A stretch of 64,000 nt of DNA from Xylona heveae TC161 (lineage: Eukaryota; Ascomycota; Xylonomycetes; Xylonales; Xylonaceae): the NCBI RefSeq assembly GCF_001619985.1, contig NW_017264195.1, positions 930,001 to 994,000 on the forward strand, read 5' to 3'. A program made the translations under genes and the position numbers. Below the pieces are notes generated by a model, which saw nothing but the letters and a program-made list of their open reading frames with translations, ran no database searches and had not been told where the DNA came from. Shown piece by piece: positions 34,807-45,173 of this stretch (within the stretch, counting starts at the first letter, position 1; each line of letters opens with the position of its first letter).

Positions 34807-36435
34807 TCAGCTCTTTGGCTCGAATATGCTTTCCCAGTAAAATTTGACACGCTCACAGACTCTAGTTTTTCCAGTCCATGTGCGGAAGCTGGACTCTAAT
34901 TCGCAGGCAGTCCACTTGATCTCTTCCCAGAAGCTCTTCTCAACGTCATAGCCGAATGAATCGATGATGTCCTCCGGGAGAAGCCATGCGCGGGAAAATT
35001 CACCATTAGGACCACGAGTGGGGTCGACTTCGCTGGGATCGAAAATGGTCGCTGGGTTGAACTTCGGATAGTGGGCATGTATAAAGAACGGACGCGGCAT
35101 TGGAGCTACTTTCTCATCTTTGACCCGCCACAGACCCTTGCTCGTGAGATTATAGTCCTGCATTGGGTCGAACTGCACCATGGCCGAGCCTCCGAGACCG
35201 CCGTCAGCCTTGCGATGGCCGATGGGCTTCACACGTTCACTCGTTTGATAAAACGGCTCGCCAAGTGCACTGGCAGCTGCAATGAACGTATCTTTGTCGC
35301 CTTCTCCAGGACTGCCTTGGCCAAGAAGGGGGTAATAGTGGCTGGGGCCATAATAATTATAGTAAGTCGCCAACATGAGCGAAAAGTGATGCTGCGATTT
35401 GGACACGAGCAATTCTCCGGTCTCCGAGGACTGGCGCAGCGTGACCGGCGGCGCCACCTGCGCGGAGATGTTGTAGTACAGCGGAGAGGCAGTCGAGACC
35501 CAATAATCCGGCCAGAGAACGTAACCAGTTTTTGTGAAGGGTTCCGAGGTAAGTAGGAGTTCCGGGTCGTACAAGGGGAAGGCGTCCGCGTCGAGGAAGA
35601 CAACTTCCTCAAAGGAGGAAAAGATCAATGCGAAAATCTTAAACTGATAGTGCTTGATCTCCTGCGCATTAGGTGCTTTGTCGAGTATTTCGGATAAAAC
35701 GATACAGCGAGCATTGAGCTTAGGAAGCACATTATCACATATATGCGGCTCGTACTCGTCCGGCGATGCGAGAAAGACTTCCATTGGCAGGTCCGACCCA
35801 GACCGCCTGAGCATGCGCAAAGAAATAACCAACACTGGCAGATAGAAACCGCCGGCGGTGGAGACCAATCCCCGCGTGCCCGGCACATAGCACCCCTGAG
35901 GGATCTTCGTCTTGGCTGCATGGATGAAGCTCGAATGGGCTTGGCGCATCTTAGCGATGTCATCTTCAGACATCGCCAACAGATCCACCCGTTCCATTTC
36001 GCCCTTTGAAGGCTCGAAACCTATTGCGCCTGAGCTTCCAAGTCGCTCGGGTGACGGACAGTCTGGGGAAAACGCATCCAAGAGTGGTTGTAATTGTTTC
36101 CATAGCTGCACGGGGACAACGGGCTCTGATGAGGACGGTGCCGGATGATGCGGTCGTGGCAGGGAATGGGACGGCAGTGGCGACGGCGATTGTTTCACGT
36201 CCGTCGCGTAGTCGCCATGGCCTTCGAATCCAACGTCATGCTGTCTCGACGGGCTTCCTGGGGTAATGACATTCGGCGGAAGATCGAACGAGGCAGGAGG
36301 AGCGGCTGCGGCGGGAGATTGCCGCACATTTGGAAGAGACAGCCATTGGAATGTGAAGAAGAAAAGGGAGACCAAGCCGAGCGATGCCAGCGCGGCTTTC
36401 GCACGCGACGATCGTCGCAGATAGCCGACAACCAT
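34807..36435 (-). CDS. Golgi alpha-mannosyltransferase, GT71 (MNN2/MNN1-like)
   Basis: Type II Golgi glycosyltransferase expected to add mannose from GDP-mannose to N-glycan outer chains or to cell-wall mannan. Single exon, 542 residues. A short cytosolic basic tail (MVVGYLRRSSRAKAA) precedes one TM segment (LASLGLVSLFFFTFQWLSL), then a Pro/Ser-rich stem to about residue 105, then the catalytic domain. Key sites: RGLVSTAGGFYLPVLVISLR, and FLDADAFPLYDP, which holds the DxD metal-nucleotide motif. Also seen: GYVLWPDYW, PSHYYPLLGQGSPGEGDKDT, and HAHYPKFNP near the end. All are typical of GT71 proteins. A TTG codon frame extends upstream of the chosen ATG but has no Met. Whether it is the alpha-1,2 (MNN2/5) or alpha-1,3 (MNN1) type needs a tree; motifs favour MNN2. 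Confidence 0.92.
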   Translation of the reverse strand: MVVGYLRRSSRAKAALASLGLVSLFFFTFQWLSLPNVRQSPAAAAPPASFDLPPNVITPGSPSRQHDVGFEGHGDYATDVKQSPSPLPSHSLPRPHHPAPSSSEPVVPVQLWKQLQPLLDAFSPDCPSPERLGSSGAIGFEPSKGEMERVDLLAMSEDDIAKMRQAHSSFIHAAKTKIPQGCYVPGTRGLVSTAGGFYLPVLVISLRMLRRSGSDLPMEVFLASPDEYEPHICDNVLPKLNARCIVLSEILDKAPNAQEIKHYQFKIFALIFSSFEEVVFLDADAFPLYDPELLLTSEPFTKTGYVLWPDYWVSTASPLYYNISAQVAPPVTLRQSSETGELLVSKSQHHFSLMLATYYNYYGPSHYYPLLGQGSPGEGDKDTFIAAASALGEPFYQTSERVKPIGHRKADGGLGGSAMVQFDPMQDYNLTSKGLWRVKDEKVAPMPRPFFIHAHYPKFNPATIFDPSEVDPTRGPNGEFSRAWLLPEDIIDSFGYDVEKSFWEEIKWTACELESSFRTWTGKTRVCERVKFYWESIFEPKS

Positions 36436-37031
36436 GATCGATTGATCGCGATCCTTCTCCAAGGACGAGCTTCCCGATGATATTGGGCAGGGATAGTTAT
36501 CCTATCTGTCTAATTGATGATCGGTCGGACTATAGCAAAGGAAGGTTGACGGATGGGATAGGGGACGGAATCAAAGACGGAGGCGAGTAACAGAATGGTG
36601 TCCTTTTTGAGATTTAATCAGACCCTGAGGGTAGCAGGGCACCATTAAACTACGAGAGCACTCCCTCACTCACTGCTGCCGCGAAGCCCCCTCAGTCACG
36701 CTACGAGGAAATTGATATGGGGGGGCACTGCTCGCTGGATGAAGTTAAAACGTGGAGCCAAAACCGCCGCGAAGGGAGCTCACCGTCCCGTTCCGGTCAC
36801 AGTAGCTCAATCTTTCCTCGACCCAAATGAGATAAGCTGACATCCCGCGCAGTTACGGCGAATAAACTAGGTAGCGCTGTTGCACCCAATTTTAGGAAGG
36901 GGTGGAATTTGCTTATTTTGGTAAGGTCCGAAGCTTAGCGAGCAGGCATACGAAGTATATTCCGAGAACACGCATCGGATCATCCTAGCTTCTGTCCATA
37001 GCACTACTACTAAGAATCAATCATTTTTCTG
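36436..37031. other. Intergenic, promoter side of the mannosyltransferase
   Basis: No gene seen. Contains a run of G (36719-36726) and AT-rich DNA towards the right. Confidence 0.5.
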
Positions 37032-37055
37032 CCGTCAATAAATCCTTGTGTTATA
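37032..37055 (+). repeat. Left 24-base direct repeat flanking the ALG13 remnant
   Basis: Begins ccgtcaataaatccttg and continues gttata after one variable base. It matches the copy at 37603 with a single difference. Confidence 0.85.
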
Positions 37056-37118
37056 TTTTGGTGACCTAACCAGGGGTCGAATCTGGAACCTCTTGATTCG
37101 CAGTCAAGAGATGGCTCA
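37056..37118 (-). other. tRNA-like 3' half (decayed)
   Basis: On the minus strand there is a 7-bp anticodon-type stem CTCTTGA/TCAAGAG around a 7-base loop CTGCGAA. It is followed by a T-arm-like stem with the TTCGACC loop and by TTAGGTCACCA, which resembles an acceptor 3' strand with CCA. No matching 5' acceptor strand and only a poor D-arm are visible, so it is not a functional tRNA. The apparent anticodon GCG is not normal in eukaryotes. It directly abuts the ATG of the ALG13 remnant. Confidence 0.35.
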
Positions 37119-37595
37119 ATCAAATCATGCAGCAGAGAAGACCGAGATCAAAAAGAAGCTGTTACAATAGGTGCTACTGCATCCTCTGATGCTCTCATTT
37201 CTGCCGTCCTCACCCCGTAGTTCTTCAACACACTGCACGAGGCCAACTATACTCATCTTCTTGTTCAATATGGCAAAGAAGGGCAGCTCATTTTCAATAA
37301 TAATTACATGTCACAGTGGGCAGAGCAATTGAGTGCACGAAATAATATTGAGATACAAGGCTTTGGGTTCAACAAGAACGGTCTTGCACAGGAGATGCAC
37401 TCTGCCAAGGGCAATAATGGCAACGCAGAAGGCGTGGTCATAAGCCATGCAGGCTCTGGCTCTATTCTAGATGGGTTACGGATCGCTGTTCCTCTCATTG
37501 TTGTCCCCAACCCTTCACTATTGAATAATCATCAGATCGCGCTTGCGGAGGAGTTGGCATCGATGGGCTATGTGGTACATGGAAAATTGGCATAG
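37111..37595 (+). pseudogene. alg13: Broken copy of ALG13 (UDP-GlcNAc transferase catalytic subunit)
   Basis: ALG13 with ALG14 adds the second GlcNAc of the dolichol-linked N-glycan precursor. This copy has strong family sequence: VTIGATASSDALISAVL at the N-terminus, [15 protein letters not shown], and the UDP-GlcNAc-binding [20 protein letters not shown] followed by [20 protein letters not shown]. It is not functional as read. The MAQSNHAAEK start is out of frame with VTIGATA, consistent with a small deletion after KKK. A TAG interrupts just after AVLTP, and translation stops early after GYVVHGKLA, removing the usual C-terminus. No intron is visible. Direct repeats flank it. It is probably a duplicated or retroposed copy; the functional gene must be elsewhere. 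Confidence 0.8.
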
Positions 37596-37602
37596 AGTAA
37601 CC

Positions 37603-37626
37603 CCGTCAATAAATCCTTGCGTTATA
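37603..37626 (+). repeat. Right 24-base direct repeat flanking the ALG13 remnant
   Basis: Same 24 bases as at 37032 with one T/C change. It lies just after the final stop of the remnant. Confidence 0.85.
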
Positions 37627-38559
37627 CTCTAGCGCGGTTAGCGGGGTGTGGGCGACCCAAGTGCGGCTTTCGATTGCGGCAAGTTACGAGTGCAAGGGAG
37701 CAGCCCTTGCTATATTTAAACAAGCTCACTTAGCTCTAGCTGGCTAAGGCAGCCTACTCTACCGTAGATACGAGAAGCCTCAGTGAAGGGAACGAGGAAC
37801 AGGTCAGGCTACCATCAAAAAGCGAAGAGGGCTCTTGACAGCTGTCACCAGATTGTAGGGTAAGACTGTTCAGAAATGTGGCAGATGAATGTAAATCTAA
37901 ACGGGCTTTTGAATCAGTCATCCTTTGGATCATGTAGGCAGATTTGGCACAACGTCGATGCAGCTTGTCAAACCAACTTGTCATGCATCCTGCATTCTGC
38001 CTCCCCACGCCTCACTGGCCGCCTCTGCCCCTTATGGAATTTTCGCTTGTCATGCCGTTTCCGGAATCGAAAAGCGGTTCAGTGCAGCTCTGGGTTGATC
38101 TGATTGGATTTTTGTCCCTCGCTAACTCTAGCGAAGCTTTTTGCCTGTTTTCCTCCTAAAACGTTCCGTCTCGGCTTCCCTTGGCCCTTGGGGCTTCGGT
38201 GGGTTGGCGGTCCCTGAGTTTCGTGTCTGGGGCAAATCGCTAACAGTATGCATACCAAGCAAACTGCCCCAGACTAAGAAGTTGTTCGCGGGACACGAGG
38301 AAATACGTACACAAAGTGAACATTCCTACAATCTCACGTCTCACGCTCAGCCTCTTCCACGCCTCATTTTTCTTCAGACACTTTTTGGACCCCCGCCCTT
38401 TCACACTCGACGGTTGGGCAGGTCAATGAGATTGAGCGTTGCTTTTAGGAGCCAGTGTTCCCACGCCGAGAGAGATTACTCCAGGGAAACCCCTTTTCTT
38501 GTCCTGTGTTTAGACTGCTCAGGGGCGGATGATCGTGGCCGCACGTCTAAACAAACACT
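37627..38559. other. Intergenic, upstream of the syntaxin gene
   Basis: No gene seen. The part from 38330 on is CT/CA-rich and probably includes the syntaxin leader. Confidence 0.55.
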
Positions 38560-39906
38560 ATGAGTGTGAGCGCCCTTGTAGAATGACGACGACAACAACA
38601 ACAACAAGAAGAGCAAAATGAGTTCAATTTGTTATTGCTCTTTTTCCCACTCTGTCTCAAGACAAGATCATTGTTTATTTACTGTAGCTAATCTGGACAT
38701 GTGATTCTCTTTTTAGTACGGAGGATATTCCCAGGCCCCGCCATACGGCCGCCAACCCGCGAATCTCAACGCATCAGACCCGAGAAGCAACCCATATGGG
38801 CCTCGTGGGGTTTCGCCCGGCGGGAACTCGGTGAGCAGGGATCCGAGTCCTTACTCGAATCCTTTTGAGGATGGTATTGCTTCCGTCAGACTCTACAGGG
38901 ACTTCCAAAAAAAGATTTGGAGACTAATTGCGAAATTTAACCAGGCGCCAACGTGGAAATGCAGCCTCTAAACGACGGTCACAATGGCGCAAGCAATAGC
39001 CCGATGGCTATCCTTGACCAATGCAGGTTCATTGATCAAGGTATCGACGAAATTGACCAGAATCTCGCATCGCTATCCAACTTGCAGCGAGCTACCGTCT
39101 ACGATCCCAACTGGAGTCCCAGCCCAACGTCGGAATCAAACCGCAGACTGGAAGCATTGAACAAGAAGACCATGGACCTTTACCGCCTCCTCGTCAGCCG
39201 GGTCCGGAAAATAAAGTCACAACCTGCCTCGCAAGAACCTCGCAACTCGGCCCAAGTAGGCAGGGTTGAGCGTCGCCTGAAGAAGGCTATTGAACAGTAT
39301 CGGGTGATTGAGAGCGACTTCCGAAAGGAGATGCAGCAGCAGATGGAGCGACAGTATCGCATTGTCGCGCCGGAAGCCACGGACGCGGAAGTGCGAGAGG
39401 CTGTCCAAGACTCAAATCAACAAGTCTTTATGCAAGCAGTATGTTCATCCCTTGCTCCCGCGATGAACGACAAAGAAATTTTAACATGCTGTTCGTTTAG
39501 CTCTATGCGAGTGGCCGCCGTGGTCAGGCTCAATCGGTCCTCAGCGAAGTAAAGCATCGGCACGCAGCCATTCAGCAGATTGAGCAACAAGTCATCGAAC
39601 TTGCTCAGCTGTTCAAAGAGTTGGACGAGATTGTTATGTTGCAAGATGCCTCAATTCAACGTATCGACGAACAAGGCGAGATGGTCCGCGAAGATGTGCA
39701 AAAGGCGACCGAGGAATTGGGAGGTGCAGTGGAGAAGGCTCGAAGCGCGAGGCGAAAGAAATGGTGGACATTGTTGGTTGTCCGTACGTTTGACCCCACT
39801 TCATGTGAGAATCAAGACGAATACTTGCTAATGCTTTCTCTCAGTGCTCATTCTCATTGTTATTGCCATCATTGTGGCCATCGTCGTCAAGACAATGACG
39901 CATTAA
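38560..39906 (+). CDS. sso1: Plasma-membrane syntaxin (Qa-SNARE, Sso1/Sso2-like)
   Basis: t-SNARE that pairs with Sec9 and Snc for fusion of secretory vesicles at the plasma membrane. Five exons: 38560-38565, 38717-38873, 38945-39438, 39501-39783, 39845-39906; 333 residues. Exon 1 is only six bases (ATG AGT), chosen because it joins in frame to TAC GGA GGA TAT through a good donor and acceptor. The N-terminus is Pro/Gln-rich. The Habc region covers about 80-200 (LDQCRFIDQGIDEIDQNLAS onward). The SNARE motif is at about 245-305 (HAAIQQIEQQVIELAQLFKE), followed by basic ARRKKWW and a single C-terminal TM anchor (LLVVLLILIVIAIIVAIVV). No signal peptide, as expected for a tail-anchored protein. 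Confidence 0.95.
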
Positions 39907-40728
39907 TCATAATTCGCGACAGAAGTCTTCCGTTCCCCTAGGATGCCTTTGGTGGGCAATGGGTTTCGGTTTGGAAATTCGTACTGCATATTTGGGCGAC
40001 TATTCTTTTTCTTTTCTTTCCACGCGCTGTTTCCCGTACACTTTGGAGGCGTTGACGGAATATTTGGTAGTTTCCTTAGATTGATTGTCAGTCTTTGGAC
40101 TTGCATGAGGCACTTGTTTTCCGTTTTGCCTGCGTTGCGCATATAATACCAGTCTGCATAATCCTTTCGCTGTTTATCAAGAGTTTTACTCTTTTCCATG
40201 TCACTTTTCATATAAATTGAGTAAAATATGGTTAAACCAATCAATAGCGGCAATGCTGTGTCATACTCTTATCTATTCATGGGAGAAAAAATGCGGCCAT
40301 CATGTTTTTATTTGAGGGAGACTATTAGGGCTAAAATAAATGGATATCAATTCATGGTTAAGCATATCAGCCTCGATGCTGTTCGACCCCCTGGCGGGGA
40401 CAGCTGAAGTCAGAGGCGACCTCGGGGGAGGGTCGCTAAGTTGCCTTGATTAAGGTTAAAAGTGGCTGAGAGTGACAGCGACATGGGGGGCCCAAGCAAC
40501 ACCAAAAAGGTTGTCGGCTTTTCCCAATCGGGATTTCTCGACACCGCCGGGCCCACAAATCCAGCCAAAAGCTACCCCGATGACATCGTTCAAATCTACG
40601 TCTTACAGACATAATCTTCGCTCTGGGCTGCCTTCCACATCCACATCCTCCTCCTGATCCCTTTCCCTTCTTTACCCATTGTCTTTTACCATCCAATTTG
40701 AATATTACATAGTTCAATTTCACTCATT
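39907..40728. other. Intergenic between syntaxin and SYM1
   Basis: No gene seen. A short G-rich/C-rich palindromic stretch lies near 40385-40430. The right end is CT-rich leader sequence for SYM1. Confidence 0.55.
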
Positions 40729-41923
40729 ATGCTCGGATGGTAAGTGTTTCCTCCTGTTATGAGACTGTTGTTGGCCTAAGGGCCTTGTTCTTCCAGCCAC
40801 ACGCTGTCTTTTGGGCACAATGCATGTCTTGGGCTTCTGTCACTTCTTTGATTCTACCATTAATCTTGATCGCCTTTCCCCCCAAGACTTTGTATAGCAA
40901 TCATTCTTGGGGCATCGTAGACTGACAATTCAATCTTTGTCTCCAGGTACCAGGCCAAGCTCGCAGCGCGCCCGCTGCTGACGCAGAGCATCACCACTGC
41001 TGTGAGTGTCATAGTCTCCTTCCTTGCCATCTACCTGGCTCTCTCCACCCGAGACGTCTCCTTTTGGACAGCTGCCATGCTGGGATCGCCCATTGCGCTG
41101 TTTGTGGGATTTCACACTTGGATCTATACATGGGGTGAGGTCTAGTCCTGGTCTCGTCCTCGTCCCTCTGGCGGCGTATCTCATCTGTTCCTTTTTGGAA
41201 CAAGTGTTGTTCTGACCCATTTTTTTTTTTTTTTTGCCACCCTGGAACACTCAAACATATCTGGAGCGCCGCGGACTGGGGCTGCCATCATGACGGGTTG
41301 CTAATGATCGATTTATTTTTGCAATAGGTCCTCTTCGGGACGGGGGACGCTCTAGCCCAACAAGCAGTTGAAAAGGTCGGTGTGGATAAGCACAACTTTG
41401 CGCGAACGGGACGAATGGCGTTGTACGGTGGTGGTAAGTACTCCCAAGGCTTCTTTGGGAGACGTCTTATGAGTGGATTCGGATTGCTTATATTTATTCG
41501 CAGCTGTGTTCGGTCCTGCTGCCACGACTTGGTTTAAGTTCCTTCAGAACAAGGTTGTCCTTCAGAATAAGACTGCTCAAGTAGCTGCCCGTGTCGGTCT
41601 CGACCAGCTCGCTTTCACCCCTCTCAACTTGGGATTCTTCTTGACCAGCATGTCTCTTATGGAGGGCACCGATCCGAAGAAGAAGATTAATGACACTTAC
41701 ACGAAAGCGCTTACGACCAACTGGATGGTGTGGCCGTGGGTGCAAATGGCCAACTTTACTGTCGTGCCTCTTGAACATCGTGTCTTGGTCGTCAACATTG
41801 TTGCTCTCGGTATGTTTCTGTCCTCTGTTACAGATTGAAGCTCCATCAGAGCACTAACGAGGTGAACTGTCAACAGGCTGGAATTGCTATCTCAGCTATA
41901 TCAACAGCTCTGGCGGCAAATAG
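40729..41923 (+). CDS. sym1: Mpv17/PMP22-family protein SYM1
   Basis: Inner mitochondrial membrane protein of the Mpv17 family; in yeast needed for growth on ethanol at high temperature, likely a channel for metabolites. Five exons: 40729-40739, 40947-41001, 41328-41433, 41504-41809, 41877-41923; 174 residues, as in yeast and fungi. Exon 1 is only 11 bases. The joined N-terminus reads [20 protein letters not shown] then [14 protein letters not shown], a classic family start. The signature [20 protein letters not shown] is near the C-terminus, followed by [13 protein letters not shown]. Intron 2 (41002-41327) has a poly-T tract and an open, hydrophobic in-frame start, see findings. Confidence 0.94.
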
Positions 41924-42871
41924 ATCGTTCGCTTTCGTGATAGACTTTTTACTGGTTTATCTTCGTGGTTGCCGTTCTTTGCTGGTCACGAAATACTGTC
42001 TTTTGAACCTTGTTTCAGCGAGCGTTTTATCCTCGTCGGCATTTGAGCGTTGAGCTATGTTGCTATGGAGGTTTTTGCTGGAATGATTGTGGTTCAAGTC
42101 ATGATGCATTACGATATGAATTCGGCGTTTGGTGCTGTATTCTGCAACGTCGACGGTACATAGATGATGCCTCAGCGTTTACATTGCGGGATTTTTACAA
42201 TTTATTTCTGCTCTTAGAAAAGACATTAGAGCGACTGGCACCAGATTTTCGTCATACGGATAATTCTCGGGAGAATATGATCTGGCGAGAATCAAATCCT
42301 TTGTAAATGTACTCGGTACTTTCTGAAAGGTCCGATTGGCATGTGAATTTAAGTACCTATCTGGCGGAAGTGACCTTGAACCCTTCCTATGAGCGATCTG
42401 CTGCTGATTTGGCCCTGGTTGCTTCCTTATCGGGCTAGCTTGATATCCCAAGCGGACAAAATATATCGCGAGGCTTGGCGGCGAAACAGAGAGCAGTTGT
42501 GTTGGTCCAAGTGTAAAAGTGGGAAGTCAAAACTAATATCGATACTCCACTTTGACTTATCCTTAGCTACCTGCTTACCTTTTACCTACTCCTTTGAATT
42601 CGTTAGAAAGGTGAGCCTTCCTAAAAGCACTCTAAACTTCACTTGTCGAAGTAAAACTTCGTCACTGACAATATCATCTTGTGCCGCTACAGGACCCAAA
42701 TTCTTCCCGATCATACTTGGATTGCCATTTCATTGCAAGACAATTCTTGTGTCTGTCGAAATACACTCGCGGCGGACAATCTTTGATTTGTTGCTCATTG
42801 GGAATTGATATATATTCCCCTGTTTGACCGACAATCGAATACCGATCGAAAACTTTTAAAGCTACACCAAG
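41924..42871. other. Intergenic between SYM1 and eIF4E
   Basis: No gene seen; short open frames on both strands have no recognisable content. The last 100 bases (ttgatatatattcccc and A-rich leader) precede eIF4E. Confidence 0.55.
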
Positions 42872-44161
42872 ATGGCCACTCCTGAAGTCCAACAGCCCTT
42901 CGCCAACGGCGCCCCCGTCGAAAATGCTCCCGTTGTAAACGACGAGAACAAGGCTCCTACTGTCGAGAGCACCGAAAAGACCGAGAAGCCTGCCGAAACG
43001 GCCGAGGCAGAGAAGCCTGCAAAGAAGGAATACAAGGACACCGACAACATTACTGTTTTCCATGACCCTGAAAACTTCAACGTCAAGCACCCGCTCATGC
43101 ACGAGTGGACCCTGTGGTTCACGAAGCCTCCAAGTGGAAAGGTATGTTTGAGTTCTGGTTTGAGTTTGGATTTTGGAGCGAATTGCGGGAGAGAGATAGA
43201 GGAGAGATATACGTCGCGCGGTGGGCTGGGGATGGCGTGGAGTGGTGATAAGCTGGATCCTTCGTTGCTCTTTCTGTGGCGCATCTCTGTTGGTCTCTAT
43301 GGTGGAGATCATAATTGGCAGCCACGTAGATTCTCCATGCTGCAAGGCCTGTGTTCCGGGCTTGCATGCCAAGGAATGATGTCGCAGAAGAGTAATGCGG
43401 TTCAGGTCTTGCACACCACTAGCGCGCGTCATCATTCGGAGCACTCCATCAATGCGCTTTGCAGATTATATGCTAACGAACTTCACTTTTAGGGCGACAA
43501 CTGGAATGAGCTACTCAAAGAAGTCGTAACCTTTGACTCTGTCGAGGAATTCTGGGGTGTCTACGTAAGTCTCTTTTCTGAGCATAAAAATTTCTCGACC
43601 TTCCCTCTCTTCTACCTCTCCTCCGCCCTTTATAACTCATCACAAATTCCTTATACTAACTTGGCACTACAGAACAACATTACCCCTACTTCCGAACTTG
43701 CCATCAAGTCCGACTACCATCTCTTCAAGAAGGGCGTTCGTCCCGAATGGGAGGACCCCCAGAACAAGCACGGTGGCAAATGGGCCTACCAATTCAAGGA
43801 GAAGCGCACCGTCCCCATTGACGATCTCTGGCTGCACGTCCTGCTGTCTGCTATTGGCGAAACACTTGAGAACGAGGGCGACGGCGAGGTCATGGGCGTC
43901 GTTGTCAATGTCCGCAAGGGCTTCTACCGTCTTGGTGTCTGGACCCGCACTGTTGGCAAAAGCGTCCCTGGCGGTGGCGATGGCGATGTTGCCGGTGGCA
44001 AGGGCCGTACCCAGGAGAAGGGCAAGGATGTCCTCTTGGGCATTGGCCGTCGCTTCCGTGATGTCCTCAAGCTCCGCGACGGTGAGCAGGTCGAATTCTC
44101 GGGCCACACCGATAGCGCGCACAGCGGCAGCACGAGAGCCAAGGCCAAGTTTGTTGCTTAA
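42872..44161 (+). CDS. eIF4E: Translation initiation factor eIF4E (mRNA cap-binding)
   Basis: Binds the 5' cap of mRNA and recruits eIF4G. Three exons: 42872-43141, 43493-43564, 43673-44161; 276 residues. The first 60 residues are disordered and acidic (Glu/Ala/Lys repeats). The core begins HPLMHEWTLWFTKPP, with cap-stacking Trp residues in NWNELL/EFWGVYNNI and in RPEWEDPQNKHGGKWAYQF; the loop GVVVNVRKGFYRLGVWTR carries the phosphate-binding basic residues. Between this and the final strand is an inserted Gly/Asp-rich loop (VPGGGDGDVAGGKGRTQEKG), longer than in yeast. C-terminus ends AKAKFVA. Intron 1 is long for the region (351 bases). Confidence 0.96.
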
Positions 44162-45173
44162 TTTGTCTTTCTTCCAATCTCGTCTCCTCACCAGTCCTAT
44201 TTTCTCTCGCGGACTCTACACTTAATCCCTTTTATTGATTTCTTGTTTGTCTGTCTCTCATGAGGCGTCATCTATGAGTTCATATTGAGGATGGAGAGAG
44301 AAAGACAGAGAGAGACAGATGATGAAGGGCGAGTGCATTGTGATGCGAATGTGGTAGCAAGGGATGGCATTCCCACCTTCCATCTTGCTTCTTGCACGAT
44401 TGGGGTTTCAACTGTTTTAATATAGCATGCTGCATGGTTTATTTGAAGCGGCGCGGCATCAATTATCTACATAAAAAAGGGGACGACAATGGTTTGATGC
44501 CGCTGCCGCAAAAAAGTGGGAGGTTGAACAAGTGGCCCTCCCCTTTTCATGATCTTTTCCCTTTTTTCTCCTTTTCCTTTCTTTCCCTTTTCTACGTCTC
44601 TTTTTTCTTACCATGAGTTTACGGTCAACCACCTTTCGAGTATTGACATCTTTGGGGTCTGCTACGGGAAATTCGAAAAATCTCTTTTTTTCTCGGGGCT
44701 TTTTTTCTCCGCGTTCGGCGCTTCCTGATTGATTGAATGATTGATTAACCGGGGCATCTTCTATCACCTTGTGTAACTTGTAGAAATACCATTACTCAAT
44801 GATTATATGCTTATACGCATAAGATTATGGAAGTGGATACTGATCCAGTGTATGTTTTTTTGATGAGGGGTTAGCATGGAGGAACGATTTCAACTTAAGA
44901 ATAAAGCACCTAAGATAGAACAGCATAAGGAGATACCGGAGGAAAACCTAGATTCGCTAGAAATGTATCATGTAGAATATAAGGCATAAAACATCATAAT
45001 AGTAACAGCGCCTGGTAGCGTGGTAGCGCAAGAGGTATAAGGAGCCAAAGCAGGCATACATTGTAGAAGTAAAGGGGGAAAATGGGGAAGAGGGAAGCAA
45101 ACACGGAGAATAAGGGCCCAAGGGGTTGACTTGGAAGCACGAATATAGTAAATGAAGAAAGGAAAACAAAAGT
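44162..45173. other. Convergent 3' spacer
   Basis: 3' regions of eIF4E and Nas2. CT-rich stretch at 44535-44620, no gene. Confidence 0.6.

Noticed and set aside
42674-43444. 256-codon minus-strand open frame
   Set aside because: Antisense to eIF4E exon 1 and its intron; Ser/Leu/Gly-rich composition reflects the complement of coding sequence.
43667-44191. Long open frames antisense and in another frame at eIF4E exon 3
   Set aside because: Shadows produced by strong C-ending codon bias in the real gene.
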